From contig CAYPAU010000003.1 of NCBI GenBank assembly GCA_964408825.1, forward strand, positions 1-64,000: a DNA stretch of 64,000 nt, written 5' to 3'. Position numbers and translations under genes: made by a program. The notes under the pieces are model-generated. The model saw only the letters and a program-made list of their open reading frames with translations. It ran no database searches and was not told the DNA's origin. Shown here piece after piece: positions 51,520 to 58,992 of the stretch (the first letter of the stretch is position 1; the number at the start of each line of letters is the position of its first letter). Source of the DNA: CAYPAU01 sp964408825 (GTDB lineage Bacteria; Patescibacteriota; Microgenomatia; Levybacterales; UBA12049).

Positions 51520-51804
51520 ATGAAAAACGGATTAATATGCGGACTTTTAGGATTAGGTGCTTTAGGAGGTGGTGCTTGGTTTATATCTCAATCATCCACA
51601 CCTACTCCTGGGGGCCCCAAAGCTCCCTCAGAAAATGCATGTATGTACTCATGTAGTAGTCCGGATAGGGATTGTGAAGACTTTTCAACCCACTCCGAAG
51701 CACAGGAGTTTTTTGAATGCTGTGGATTCACAGAAACTAACGATCCAATGAAATTGGATTCACTTGGTACCGGTGATGGGGTAGCATGCGAATCATTGCC
51801 ATGA
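51520..51804 (+). CDS. Secreted Excalibur-like domain protein
   Basis: About 94 aa. A signal/anchor helix (LICGLLGLGALGGGAWFI), a short linker, and a Cys-rich domain with DRDCEDFSTHSEAQEFFECC and LDSLGTGDGVACESLP. This follows the Excalibur calcium-binding pattern (DCxDF, AQ, DP, LDxDxDGxACE), though the acidic loop is altered (SLGTGDG). Excalibur domains are usually attached to surface nucleases; here the next gene, overlapping by ATGA, is such a nuclease, so the two may work together. Confidence 0.7.
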   Translation: MKNGLICGLLGLGALGGGAWFISQSSTPTPGGPKAPSENACMYSCSSPDRDCEDFSTHSEAQEFFECCGFTETNDPMKLDSLGTGDGVACESLP

Positions 51805-52490
51805 AATACTTCTTCTTATTCTTCCTAACTCTATTTCTTTTATCCAGCTCACCAGTATTGGCTCATCCTGGGCGAACTGATTCGTCAGGGTGCCATACAT
51901 GTAGAACAAATTGCCCTAGCTGGGGATTAAGCTACGGAGAATACCATTGTCATAATGGAGGTACTAGTAGTGGTGAATCAAATGTTGTACCAATAATTCA
52001 AACAAATACACCAGCACCCACAAGAGTTCCTACCCTAAAACCTACTCCTACTCCATATATTGAAACTGACATGGATAAAAAGAAAATGTTTAAGGTTATA
52101 AAAGTGATAGACGGGGACACCTTCGATATTTCCATTAGAGGTAAAACAGAAAGAGTCAGGTTGCTTGCCATAGATACACCTGAAAGTGTTGATCCCAGGA
52201 TGCCCGTTCAATGTTTTTCAAAAGAAGCCACAGTGAAACTACAGAGTCTTATTAATAATAAATTCATAAAATTAATCGATGATAGAGCACAGGGGAACAG
52301 AGACAAGTATAAGAGACTATTAAGATATGCTTATGATAATAATTTATTTATTAACCGAGAAATGGTAGTACAAGGGTATGCTTTTTCTTATAAGCAATAT
52401 CCTACAAAATACCTTAAAGAATTTAATGAATTAGAAAAACAAGCGAGAGAAAAAAATATTGGGCTTTGGAGTAGTAAATGTAATTATTAA
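51801..52490 (+). CDS. Secreted thermonuclease (SNase) with an N-terminal Cys/His domain
   Basis: About 229 aa. Signal peptide (YFFLFFLTLFLLSSSPVLA), then HPGRTDSSGCHTCRTNCPSW and YGEYHCHNGG, a metal-binding-looking Cys/His module often fused to nucleases, a Pro/Thr linker, and the SNase OB-fold: VIDGDTFDI, ERVRLLAIDTPE, KYKRLLRYAYDNNLFINREM, ending GLWSSKC. Catalytic Arg (RLLAIDTPE) and Asp/Glu positions are present. It would degrade extracellular nucleic acid, for nutrient uptake or against competitors; role inferred. Start 51801 gives an ATGA junction. Confidence 0.85.
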   Translation: MKYFFLFFLTLFLLSSSPVLAHPGRTDSSGCHTCRTNCPSWGLSYGEYHCHNGGTSSGESNVVPIIQTNTPAPTRVPTLKPTPTPYIETDMDKKKMFKVIKVIDGDTFDISIRGKTERVRLLAIDTPESVDPRMPVQCFSKEATVKLQSLINNKFIKLIDDRAQGNRDKYKRLLRYAYDNNLFINREMVVQGYAFSYKQYPTKYLKEFNELEKQAREKNIGLWSSKCNY

Positions 52491-52491
52491 T

Positions 52492-52860
52492 GTGGAAGAT
52501 AGAAACAATGATTATTCGTGGGTGTGGTGGTTGGTAGTAATCGGAATAATAGGTTATTTTGTATTTTTTAATCATGCTGATAACGCTAGCGTAGACCTGC
52601 CTAGCTCTTCGAGAGAAAGCCAATATTCAACAATTGACGATGAGAATACTTATGAAGAATCAAGCGACGAGGAAGATTTAGACACGGGGTCGTCCCTATA
52701 TTTCAATGGCTATGAGTGCACGGATGATTGTAGTGGGCACGAAGCAGGCTATGAATGGGCAGAGGAAAACGATATAACACAAGATGATGTTGATAACTAT
52801 TCTGGCAATTCTAATTCATTCCAAGAGGGCATGCAATCATACATTGACGACAATTATTAA
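52492..52860 (+). CDS. Membrane-anchored protein with a short Cys/Trp domain
   Basis: About 122 aa from GTG 52492, just after the nuclease stop. One helix (WVWWLVVIGIIGYFVFF), an acidic Ser/Glu linker and a C-terminal ~45-residue motif: GYECTDDCSGHEAGYEWAEE then SNSFQEGMQSYIDD. This GYxCTxDCSGHxAGYxWA pattern recurs in small bacterial and phage proteins, but I know no function for it. Here it is exported, in the same run as the Excalibur and SNase genes. Confidence 0.6.
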   Translation: MEDRNNDYSWVWWLVVIGIIGYFVFFNHADNASVDLPSSSRESQYSTIDDENTYEESSDEEDLDTGSSLYFNGYECTDDCSGHEAGYEWAEENDITQDDVDNYSGNSNSFQEGMQSYIDDNY

Positions 52861-52923
52861 GCCCATTACCATTCAAAACTTGCAAGAGCACTAAAAGTAA
52901 AAGTTAGTGATTTATTCTCCTAA
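52861..52923 (+). pseudogene. C-terminal remnant of an XRE regulator
   Basis: In frame after the preceding stop the sequence reads HSKLARALKVKVSDLFS and stops. This is the last helix of a Cro/C1 protein (compare YKIAKALKVSASDLLPF in the intact gene at 50337). The rest of the gene is missing, indicating a deletion inside the element. Confidence 0.6.
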
Positions 52924-53115
52924 CCCCCAAACCTATGAAGAATTTTTCAAAAAATATTACAGATACGGAAGGCACTAAATACATGGTGGATTCTGGTGCT
53001 TTTCGGGTGGTGGGGTAGGGGAAACTCTTCAACAAATTTTATAGAAATTCGTATCTTATAGTTATTGTCTTAGCCTCAAAGCACTTTTGACAATTTCCTC
53101 TTGGCCTCAAAACCA

Positions 53116-53141
53116 TGTCGCTCATGAACTATTGTGCGACA
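53116..53141. terminator. Inverted repeat between convergent genes
   Basis: TGTCGC and GCGACA around a 14-nt loop; no strong U-tract, so termination is uncertain. Confidence 0.3.
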
Positions 53142-53147
53142 CAGCAA

Positions 53148-54410
53148 CTATCTTTCATCAAATCTTATTTGCTCATATTTCATTTTCAGTATTTCTAGAA
53201 GATTAGTATCTTCTTCTGCTATTTTTTTAAGGTCGTTTAATGTTAAAACAATTATTACCACATTATCCTTATGATATTCTGCTCTTACGACATACCATGC
53301 AGAATCTTTATTTTTTGTCCCCGTAAGGTTTTTCTTTGCAATAATTACTCCAGTATCACATCTTGAAAATCTGACATTTGTTATAAATTTTTTAATTAAT
53401 GTAGAATTTACTTTTTTATTCCAGTTCTTACATTCAACTAGAATATATCTTCCTAGTAGTTCTAGAATTGGATCGTCTGCAATTAAATTTCTAATTCTTA
53501 AATCGTGCTCTGCATGGATAGTTTTAATGTTACTTGAAACTTCAAATTTTCCTATGGTAAAGAATAAATAAGCGGATAGCACTTCTAGAATATAGCCTAG
53601 TTCATTTCTATTAGATTTTCTTTCAGTTTCCTTAAGAAAGACTTTGAAGAAAATGTTGTCCCAGAGAAGAAATTGATTAGTTTTAGTCTTATTTCTTTTA
53701 TCTGTCATAAATTCAATAAAAATAAATTCTGGAGTTAATCCCAAGCGTGAGGCTTTTTTTTCATTTTTTTTAATTATTTTTTTAAGATTAGCCAACTCCT
53801 TTTCCTCATTACTAAAAACATTTAATGCTTTAAGATTGTTATATCCGGGTGCCGACTTAAAGTTATCTGTTCCTATAGGTAATTGATTTAATATGTCCTC
53901 TATCATTCCTAAAATAAAATAATTTTTAGAATTATCTCTTTGCCCGGAATAGAGCAATCCTATCCCAAGATTGTGATAAATCCCCCCTTTGTGTAGCCTT
54001 AGCCATTTTCCATTACTTAGATTTTGAGCAGAAATAAATGCTTGAAGGAATTTTCTATAAAAACTAATAACGGTATAAGAGGGTAAGCCTAATTTGTCCC
54101 AATTTTGAATCAGAAAAAATCCAATTTTATCCCACATCTGATAAATTAATGTGTATTCTATTTTTTCAGGATTTATGGAACCAGGAAGTATTTTTCTAAG
54201 TTGGGAAGTAGAATGTAGAAAAAGCTCTCCAGTAAGCCCCTCAAACCAAGTAATTAGCTCGTTCAAATTTTGAAATATCCCTGGTAAATTTTGGTTTAAT
54301 TCATCTAGCGTCCTGCTGGCTATATAAATGTGAACCCTGTCAGCAAATGAACCGGGCTCGTAAGTAGACTTTGTAATCCTGCAAAATGGTTGATCTTCGT
54401 AGCTTGTCAT
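53148..54410 (-). CDS. Putative PD-(D/E)XK nuclease with a large N-terminal helical domain
   Basis: 420 aa. The C-terminal ~130 residues carry a restriction-like core: HAEHDLRIRNLI (candidate catalytic Asp), then YILVECKNWNKKVN with the E-x-K motif typical of Mrr-like and VSR-like endonucleases, and DTGVIIAKKNL as the next strand. About 280 N-terminal residues are helical and unrecognised; they may sense a target or bind a partner. No membrane segment or ATPase motif. As the largest cargo gene, at the distal end beside attR, it is a candidate defence nuclease; activity is unproven. Confidence 0.6.
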   Translation of the reverse strand: MTSYEDQPFCRITKSTYEPGSFADRVHIYIASRTLDELNQNLPGIFQNLNELITWFEGLTGELFLHSTSQLRKILPGSINPEKIEYTLIYQMWDKIGFFLIQNWDKLGLPSYTVISFYRKFLQAFISAQNLSNGKWLRLHKGGIYHNLGIGLLYSGQRDNSKNYFILGMIEDILNQLPIGTDNFKSAPGYNNLKALNVFSNEEKELANLKKIIKKNEKKASRLGLTPEFIFIEFMTDKRNKTKTNQFLLWDNIFFKVFLKETERKSNRNELGYILEVLSAYLFFTIGKFEVSSNIKTIHAEHDLRIRNLIADDPILELLGRYILVECKNWNKKVNSTLIKKFITNVRFSRCDTGVIIAKKNLTGTKNKDSAWYVVRAEYHKDNVVIIVLTLNDLKKIAEEDTNLLEILKMKYEQIRFDER

Positions 54411-54559
54411 ATAAGGAGATTTCTAAAGGCTATTTTAGCACAATTGTTTATGGGAGTCTTATTGACTTTCAAAAGGGAATGGAGTAACTTTAACTTGAAG
54501 GCTTAGAAAGTAATCTTTTAATAAGGTGCTTCAGTAAAATTTTAGCTTCAAAGTTAGGG

Positions 54560-54600
54560 GATGACTTCGAAATCCCCGCATTTCTAAGACAGAGGAATTA
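54560..54600 (+). repeat. attR: second copy of the ftsZ 3' end
   Basis: Matches 48064-48104 at 37 of 41 positions and still encodes DDFEIPAFLRQRN followed by a stop, with different codons for Glu and Phe. Confidence 0.8.
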
Positions 54601-54870
54601 GCAGAATTTTTTTGCGTAGTTTTTGCAAAGCGTTGAGTACATCAAAGCATCCTCTGCAATTTTTTCGGAATCATTAATGCTTAAAGTTTTTACTATCGAC
54701 TTGAGAATATTGACAAAATAAGGCCTTAGACTTCTTGCATCAATCTCTCCGATTCTTTTTAGAGCTTCCAAGGAAAAACGTTTAGCCAGTAAGTCAGATC
54801 CTTTATGGTAATTCAGCGAAACGCGTAAAAGATCCATTGAGAGTGATTCGATTGCAAGTTTATTATTCAT
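54598..54870 (-). CDS. Hypothetical helical protein paired with DUF5674
   Basis: 90 aa, all helical in appearance (MDLLRVSLNYHKGSDLLAKR, PYFVNILKSIVKTLSI). Not recognised. It overlaps the upstream DUF5674 gene by 8 nt and is probably translated with it. Its stop codon lies within the last bases of the attR repeat, so this gene was the original downstream neighbour of ftsZ. Confidence 0.6.
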   Translation of the reverse strand: MNNKLAIESLSMDLLRVSLNYHKGSDLLAKRFSLEALKRIGEIDARSLRPYFVNILKSIVKTLSINDSEKIAEDALMYSTLCKNYAKKFC

Positions 54871-55204
54871 AAATTTCTTTGAAAAAGTATTTTGTCAACT
54901 TATCGTACTCTTTTCTTATTTCTTGATCAAGAATTTCGTTGCTTGGGTTATTATCAGATGGCCTTATGTTTATAAAAGAATTAAAATCTATTTCTTTTGT
55001 GTCAATATCTATGCCGCCTCCCCAAACATCTGACTGTTTTGATCCTTGATCTAGTAAGATTTGCTCTGATTCAAAGTGCCTATTTGAGCCGGCAGAGCAA
55101 ATCTTCTTTTCTATGTCTATTACGGTTTTTATGTAAGCCTTGAATTCTTTCCGAAGTTTTTTAATTTCGTCCTTAGTATAAATGGTGGACTTTGTAATTA
55201 TCAC
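54863..55204 (-). CDS. DUF5674 family protein
   Basis: 113 aa from GTG 55204. The family pattern is clear: KTVIDIEKKICSAGSNRHFE, LLDQGSKQSDVWGGGI and IDFNSFINIRPSDNNPSNEI (DUF5674 has VDIEKEI, GSKQExLWG, FDSxINxRPxxGNxS). Function unknown. It forms an overlapping pair with the small helical gene downstream. Confidence 0.75.
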   Translation of the reverse strand: MIITKSTIYTKDEIKKLRKEFKAYIKTVIDIEKKICSAGSNRHFESEQILLDQGSKQSDVWGGGIDIDTKEIDFNSFINIRPSDNNPSNEILDQEIRKEYDKLTKYFFKEIYE

Positions 55205-55237
55205 AAAATTATTTTAACACAATTATTTTATGTTGTT

Positions 55238-55246
55238 TGATATAAT
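55238..55246 (+). promoter_or_regulatory. Extended -10 promoter
   Basis: TG-A-TATAAT, 6 nt before ATG 55253; leaderless. Confidence 0.6.
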
Positions 55247-55252
55247 CATTTT

Positions 55253-55930
55253 ATGGAAAGCTTGAAGGGGAAGGTTGTTTTTATAACCGGTTCAAGTATT
55301 GGAATAGGGCGCGAGACAGCTTTTAAATTTGCAAAAGAAGGTTGCAAACTTGTCATTACTTATTTTAAAGACAAAAAAGAAGCGGAGGAAACTCTTAAGA
55401 AATGCATGGATCTTGGGGCAGAAGATGGAATCATAGTTCAACTGAATGTAAAAGATACGAAAAGCATTCGGGACACTGTTGGCGAAGTTGTTAAAAGATA
55501 TGGCGAGATAGCAATCCTTATAAATAATGCAGGTGTTATTCAGTGGAAGCATCTTGAGAGCCAAACTTTAGACGAAATAGAAGATCAAATTCGTACTAAT
55601 CTTGAAGGTCTTATTAAAATGACCAAGATTGCCCTCCCTCACATAAAAGATATAATTATAAACATTGCAAGTGGTGCCGGAATGCATCCTTATGCGGATT
55701 TAACGGTTTATTGTGCTACTAAATTTGGTGTTAGAGGATTTACTCAAGCTCTTGCTCAAGAATTAAAAGATATAAAAATTTATGCAGTAAATCCCGGAAT
55801 GACTAAAACGAGAATGACGGATTATGAAGGCATTGAACCTTCCAGGGTAGCTGAGGTTATTTTAGATCTTGCTAAGGGAAAAATAAAAGCTTCTTCAGGA
55901 GATGATATAAATATTTGGGATTATGCTTAG
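55253..55930 (+). CDS. Short-chain dehydrogenase/reductase
   Basis: 225 aa. Rossmann loop VVFITGSSIGIGRETAFKFA (TGxxxGIG), ILINNAGVIQW (NNAG), the catalytic Ser in IINIASGAGMHP and YxxxK in VYCATKFGVRGF, then YAVNPGMTKTRM. A classical SDR oxidoreductase using NAD(P)H. Substrate unknown; no pathway neighbours. Monocistronic with its own promoter. Confidence 0.9.
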   Translation: MESLKGKVVFITGSSIGIGRETAFKFAKEGCKLVITYFKDKKEAEETLKKCMDLGAEDGIIVQLNVKDTKSIRDTVGEVVKRYGEIAILINNAGVIQWKHLESQTLDEIEDQIRTNLEGLIKMTKIALPHIKDIIINIASGAGMHPYADLTVYCATKFGVRGFTQALAQELKDIKIYAVNPGMTKTRMTDYEGIEPSRVAEVILDLAKGKIKASSGDDINIWDYA

Positions 55931-55940
55931 TCTATATTGA

Positions 55941-55969
55941 TTGACTGATATCTTTTTTTGAAATATAAT
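55941..55969 (+). promoter_or_regulatory. Consensus promoter of the response regulator
   Basis: TTGACT, 17 nt, TATAAT; ATG 55976 follows 6 nt later. Confidence 0.7.
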
Positions 55970-55975
55970 ATTTTT

Positions 55976-56359
55976 ATGGCTAAAATTCTTGTCGTTGAGG
56001 ATGATAAGCCGCTTCAGGAGGTTTATGCCGAAACGTTGAAAGGCGAAGGTCATGAAGTAGATACAGCAGACGATGGAGAAGTGGCACTTTCCAAGATGCA
56101 GCAGGGTGGTTATGATTTAGTGCTTCTTGATATAATTCTACCTAAGATAAATGGTCTTGATGTAATGACGCAGATAAAAAATCAGCCTCCGGTAAAACCC
56201 AACAAAGCAGTAGTTTTTCTTACCAATCTTGATAGGAGCGAGGCAATAGAAAAAGGCCTTAGTCTTGCTAACGGATATCTTATTAAAAGTCAGGTTACGC
56301 CTGGGGATTTGGTGAGGGAGATAGGTGAATATTTGAGTCCGAAGTCTCCACAGTCTTAG
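55976..56359 (+). CDS. CheY-like response regulator
   Basis: About 127 aa, receiver domain only: ILVVEDDKPLQEVYAETL with the acidic pair, phospho-accepting Asp in YDLVLLDIILPKINGLDVM, Thr in VVFLTNLDR and Lys in GYLIKSQVTPGDL. No output domain. Start at ATG 55976 gives the exact receiver start and fits the promoter. It converges with a histidine kinase gene; their 3' ends overlap by 65 nt, so read-through antisense control is possible. Confidence 0.9.
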   Translation: MAKILVVEDDKPLQEVYAETLKGEGHEVDTADDGEVALSKMQQGGYDLVLLDIILPKINGLDVMTQIKNQPPVKPNKAVVFLTNLDRSEAIEKGLSLANGYLIKSQVTPGDLVREIGEYLSPKSPQS

Positions 56360-57806
56360 GGTGAGGTTTAAGATCTAGATGGTTTTGCTTCGTAGATTCT
56401 TTTAAATTGGGCAAAATAAACGAAAAGGTTGATCCTCTATTTTCCCCCTCCGATTCGACCCAAATTCTTCCTCCATGTAGCTCAACAAGTGATTTAGACA
56501 GATACAGTCCAAGACCTGTTCCCTGACCCACATTTTTTGTAAGATTGGAATCTCCAACCATATTAAATTTCTGAAACAATTTTGGTATGTCTTCTTCTTT
56601 TATTCCACAGCCAGTATCCTTTACTCTGGTCACAATTCCTTCCTCGGTATTATGAGAAGATACTGTTATAGAACCGCCTTCTTTCGTAAATTTAAGAGAA
56701 TTGCCAATCAGATTTATCAAGACCTCTTTTAATTTCTCGCCATCGGCGTTTACCATAAGAGTTTCGTGAGGAGGATAGTAAAAAAGGCTCACTCCCACCT
56801 CCTGCGCTCTCGCTGTCATTTCCGTTATAACACTTGATGTAATTTCTTTCATATCTATGGGGGCGGGTAAAATGAATAATTTTCCCGCTTCTATTCTTGA
56901 AATATTAAGCATATTATTAACCAAATCCAGGAGTCTTTGAACGGAAAAGAATATGCGCTCAAGATATGTTTTCTGTTTATCCGAAACAGGGCCGCCACTG
57001 CCGTTTAAAAGCATCCAGATATATGACTTTATTACAGTCATTGGGGTTCTAAGCTCATGTGATGCAATTGAAACAAATTCAGTTTTTAGTTTATCAAGTT
57101 GTCTTAAATGCACATTTGCTTTTTGAATATTTTGATACAGAAGAGCATTATCTATTGCTATTGCCATTGTTCCCGGTATTCGGTCTATTAGATCAATCTT
57201 GTAATAGGGAAGAGATTTTTTTAACTCTTCAACGCAAATCACCATTGCTCCGATAACATCTTCTCTAATAGTTAAGGGATATACATAGGATGTATCTACT
57301 CCCAGTAATTGAGACAGTTGATCTGTTTGACCCTTTTCAATATGGGGAGTGAATACTTCATGAAGGTCATGAGTAAGGAGCATTTTTTTTAAGCTAACTG
57401 CTCTTGCCATAATGTTGTTTCTATCCTCAAGGTTGATTTTCATTTCTGATAGACTAAGATGAAGTTCAAGTTCAGATTTTCTTTCTGCCTGAGTTTGAGA
57501 AATTGCAAGTTGAATCAAATGGTTGGAATTTTTATCAAGAAGAAAAATTATCATAGCTTTTATAAAGGTTGCCTCCTCAGTGATTATATTTGTGACTTTT
57601 TGGGCAATAAGTTTTGGATCCGTAACAGTACTTAATATTATTCCATCAACTTTGCGGATTAAAGAAAGTATTTTGTTTTTTTCTGCAAGTTCAAGATTTT
57701 TCTTATACATCTCATGGTTTACATGAGTAAGTTCATCTTGAATTTGCTTTAAGCTATCAGCAGCCGATTGATTGTTCGATGGAGAAAACCCCTGCGAGTT
57801 ATCCAT
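56295..57806 (-). CDS. Soluble sensor histidine kinase with GAF-like domain
   Basis: 503 aa. An N-terminal coiled coil (residues about 10-55), a GAF-like domain (about 60-230), the phospho-accepting H-box SIASHELRTPMTVIKSY (about 252), dimer helices, and the ATPase with N-box NLIGNSLKFTKEGG, G1 VKDTGCGIKEED, F-box LFQKF and G2 GQGTGLGLYLSKSL. No membrane segment. The membrane sensor may be supplied by the protein encoded two genes upstream. Confidence 0.92.
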   Translation of the reverse strand: MDNSQGFSPSNNQSAADSLKQIQDELTHVNHEMYKKNLELAEKNKILSLIRKVDGIILSTVTDPKLIAQKVTNIITEEATFIKAMIIFLLDKNSNHLIQLAISQTQAERKSELELHLSLSEMKINLEDRNNIMARAVSLKKMLLTHDLHEVFTPHIEKGQTDQLSQLLGVDTSYVYPLTIREDVIGAMVICVEELKKSLPYYKIDLIDRIPGTMAIAIDNALLYQNIQKANVHLRQLDKLKTEFVSIASHELRTPMTVIKSYIWMLLNGSGGPVSDKQKTYLERIFFSVQRLLDLVNNMLNISRIEAGKLFILPAPIDMKEITSSVITEMTARAQEVGVSLFYYPPHETLMVNADGEKLKEVLINLIGNSLKFTKEGGSITVSSHNTEEGIVTRVKDTGCGIKEEDIPKLFQKFNMVGDSNLTKNVGQGTGLGLYLSKSLVELHGGRIWVESEGENRGSTFSFILPNLKESTKQNHLDLKPHPKTVETSDSNIHLSPSPNPQA

Positions 57807-57829
57807 TAATAATATAATAACCTATTTAT

Positions 57830-58108
57830 CTAACCTATTAAAGATGATATATTCTCTGAGGGAAATTTTCTGGCAACATCTCTTGCGGCATCTTTGCAGA
57901 CTTCAACAGAAGCTTGACCAAAAAGTCGTTCATATTGTTTAAACAAGTTCTTTATAATCTCCTCCTTGCTTCCCTGGAAATCTATTTTTTCGCTTTTCCA
58001 ATCTATCTTAAGTCCCGTGACTTTTTCTGCTTGTTCCAAGGCAAGAGGTCCAATAATGTTTTCCTGCTCTTTAATTATGTTTTTAACAATCTCTTCGTAT
58101 ATATCCAT
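57830..58108 (-). CDS. Small hypothetical protein between sensor genes
   Basis: 92 aa, helical and soluble (IVKNIIKEQENIIGPLALEQ, ASVEVCKDAARDVARKF). Not recognised. It is 1 nt from the membrane-protein gene and 23 nt from the kinase gene, so the three form one operon and it may connect the two. Confidence 0.5.
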   Translation of the reverse strand: MDIYEEIVKNIIKEQENIIGPLALEQAEKVTGLKIDWKSEKIDFQGSKEEIIKNLFKQYERLFGQASVEVCKDAARDVARKFPSENISSLIG

Positions 58109-58109
58109 A

Positions 58110-58916
58110 TTATGCCTTCAGAAGTTTAATTACTGTTTTAAGTTGAATAAGTCCTAGTGTCATCATAAGGTATGAAGAAAGGTAAATAAAGTCATTTATT
58201 CCTCCCGCATACCATGTGCCCCTGCTTGCCTGAAACAGAAATGTATAGTCTGCAAGAAATTGTACGGCTAAGGCGATAAGGATGAAAAGAATTCTAGCTT
58301 TCATGACTCCTCCGAGCAAATTTTTAGACAAAAGATAGGTGAGTAAGGCCATTGAGATATAGAGTGCCTGACCGAAAGGGTATCCAAAATCCAGGAAAAT
58401 CTTAAGAGGATTGCTTGTGTCAAATTCGTAACCCGAAAGAAAAAGTAAATAGGCGATAATTAACATCAGAATAGGAATAAGAACCGCTTGAATTTTATTT
58501 TTAAAAGAGGAAAGGTTTGCCTTTACAGTTTTTCCCAAAAAGTAAACACCTATTATATAAAAAAATATACTTCCGAAATATCCTATGTCTCCTATCGAAG
58601 GGTATGGAACCTCAATTTTGGCAAAATATATATAGTACGAGTATGAAATCTGGCCAAATTCCTGAGCTAAGAGCCCGAAGGAAAACATATATATTGAGCG
58701 TCCGAACAGACTCTTAAATCCTCCCCATTTTTGCGCGATAAATATGCCTATGATTCCTCCGAACAGGGCTAAAATACCATAAGTGGCTGCAAAAGACTGA
58801 TTTGCAAGATCTGTTGGATGAGTTGTTAAACGGAGAAAAATCCACCAGCCCGTAAGAAGAATATAAAAGATTAAGGCTATTTTTGCTGATAATTCACTTT
58901 TGATAGATTCCAGCAT
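58110..58916 (-). CDS. Seven-helix membrane sensor-like protein
   Basis: 268 aa with about eight hydrophobic segments and almost no soluble part. The loop VPYPSIGDIGYFGSIFFYI matches the YPSxxDxxYL pattern at the start of a helix in 7TM sensory modules that precede kinase or GGDEF domains. It ends right after the last helix with no output domain. First gene of an operon with a soluble kinase. Confidence 0.6.
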   Translation of the reverse strand: MLESIKSELSAKIALIFYILLTGWWIFLRLTTHPTDLANQSFAATYGILALFGGIIGIFIAQKWGGFKSLFGRSIYMFSFGLLAQEFGQISYSYYIYFAKIEVPYPSIGDIGYFGSIFFYIIGVYFLGKTVKANLSSFKNKIQAVLIPILMLIIAYLLFLSGYEFDTSNPLKIFLDFGYPFGQALYISMALLTYLLSKNLLGGVMKARILFILIALAVQFLADYTFLFQASRGTWYAGGINDFIYLSSYLMMTLGLIQLKTVIKLLKA

Positions 58917-58954
58917 ATTCTAAGCATTGTATTTTTTAAAGAAAAAGTCAAGGG

Positions 58955-58984
58955 TTGACTTAAATGTTCTAAACTATATACAAT
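58955..58984 (+). promoter_or_regulatory. Promoter
   Basis: TTGACT, 18 nt, TACAAT; ATG 58993 lies 8 nt downstream. Confidence 0.6.
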
Positions 58985-58992
58985 TATATCGT

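Larger units (their letters stand above)
48064..54600. mobile_element. Integrative element inserted in the 3' end of ftsZ
   Basis: A ~6.5-kb segment is bounded by a 41-bp imperfect duplication of the ftsZ end, with a tyrosine recombinase next to the left boundary. Contents: int, a ribbon-helix-helix gene, a gene under a two-state leader, an XRE regulator, four small secreted or membrane proteins, a secreted thermonuclease and a putative PD-(D/E)XK nuclease. No replication, conjugation or phage structural genes were seen. ftsZ stays intact because the element re-creates its end. Genes are smaller, gaps larger and AT content higher than in the neighbouring dcw genes. Confidence 0.8.

Noticed and set aside
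52934..53020. 28-codon plus-strand frame with MKNFSKNITDTEGTKYMVD
   Set aside because: Too short, with no promoter or RBS at the usual distance and no recognised family.
48064..54600. Element as a prophage or plasmid
   Set aside because: No capsid, terminase, replication, relaxase or partition genes were recognised; only an integrase and accessory cargo.
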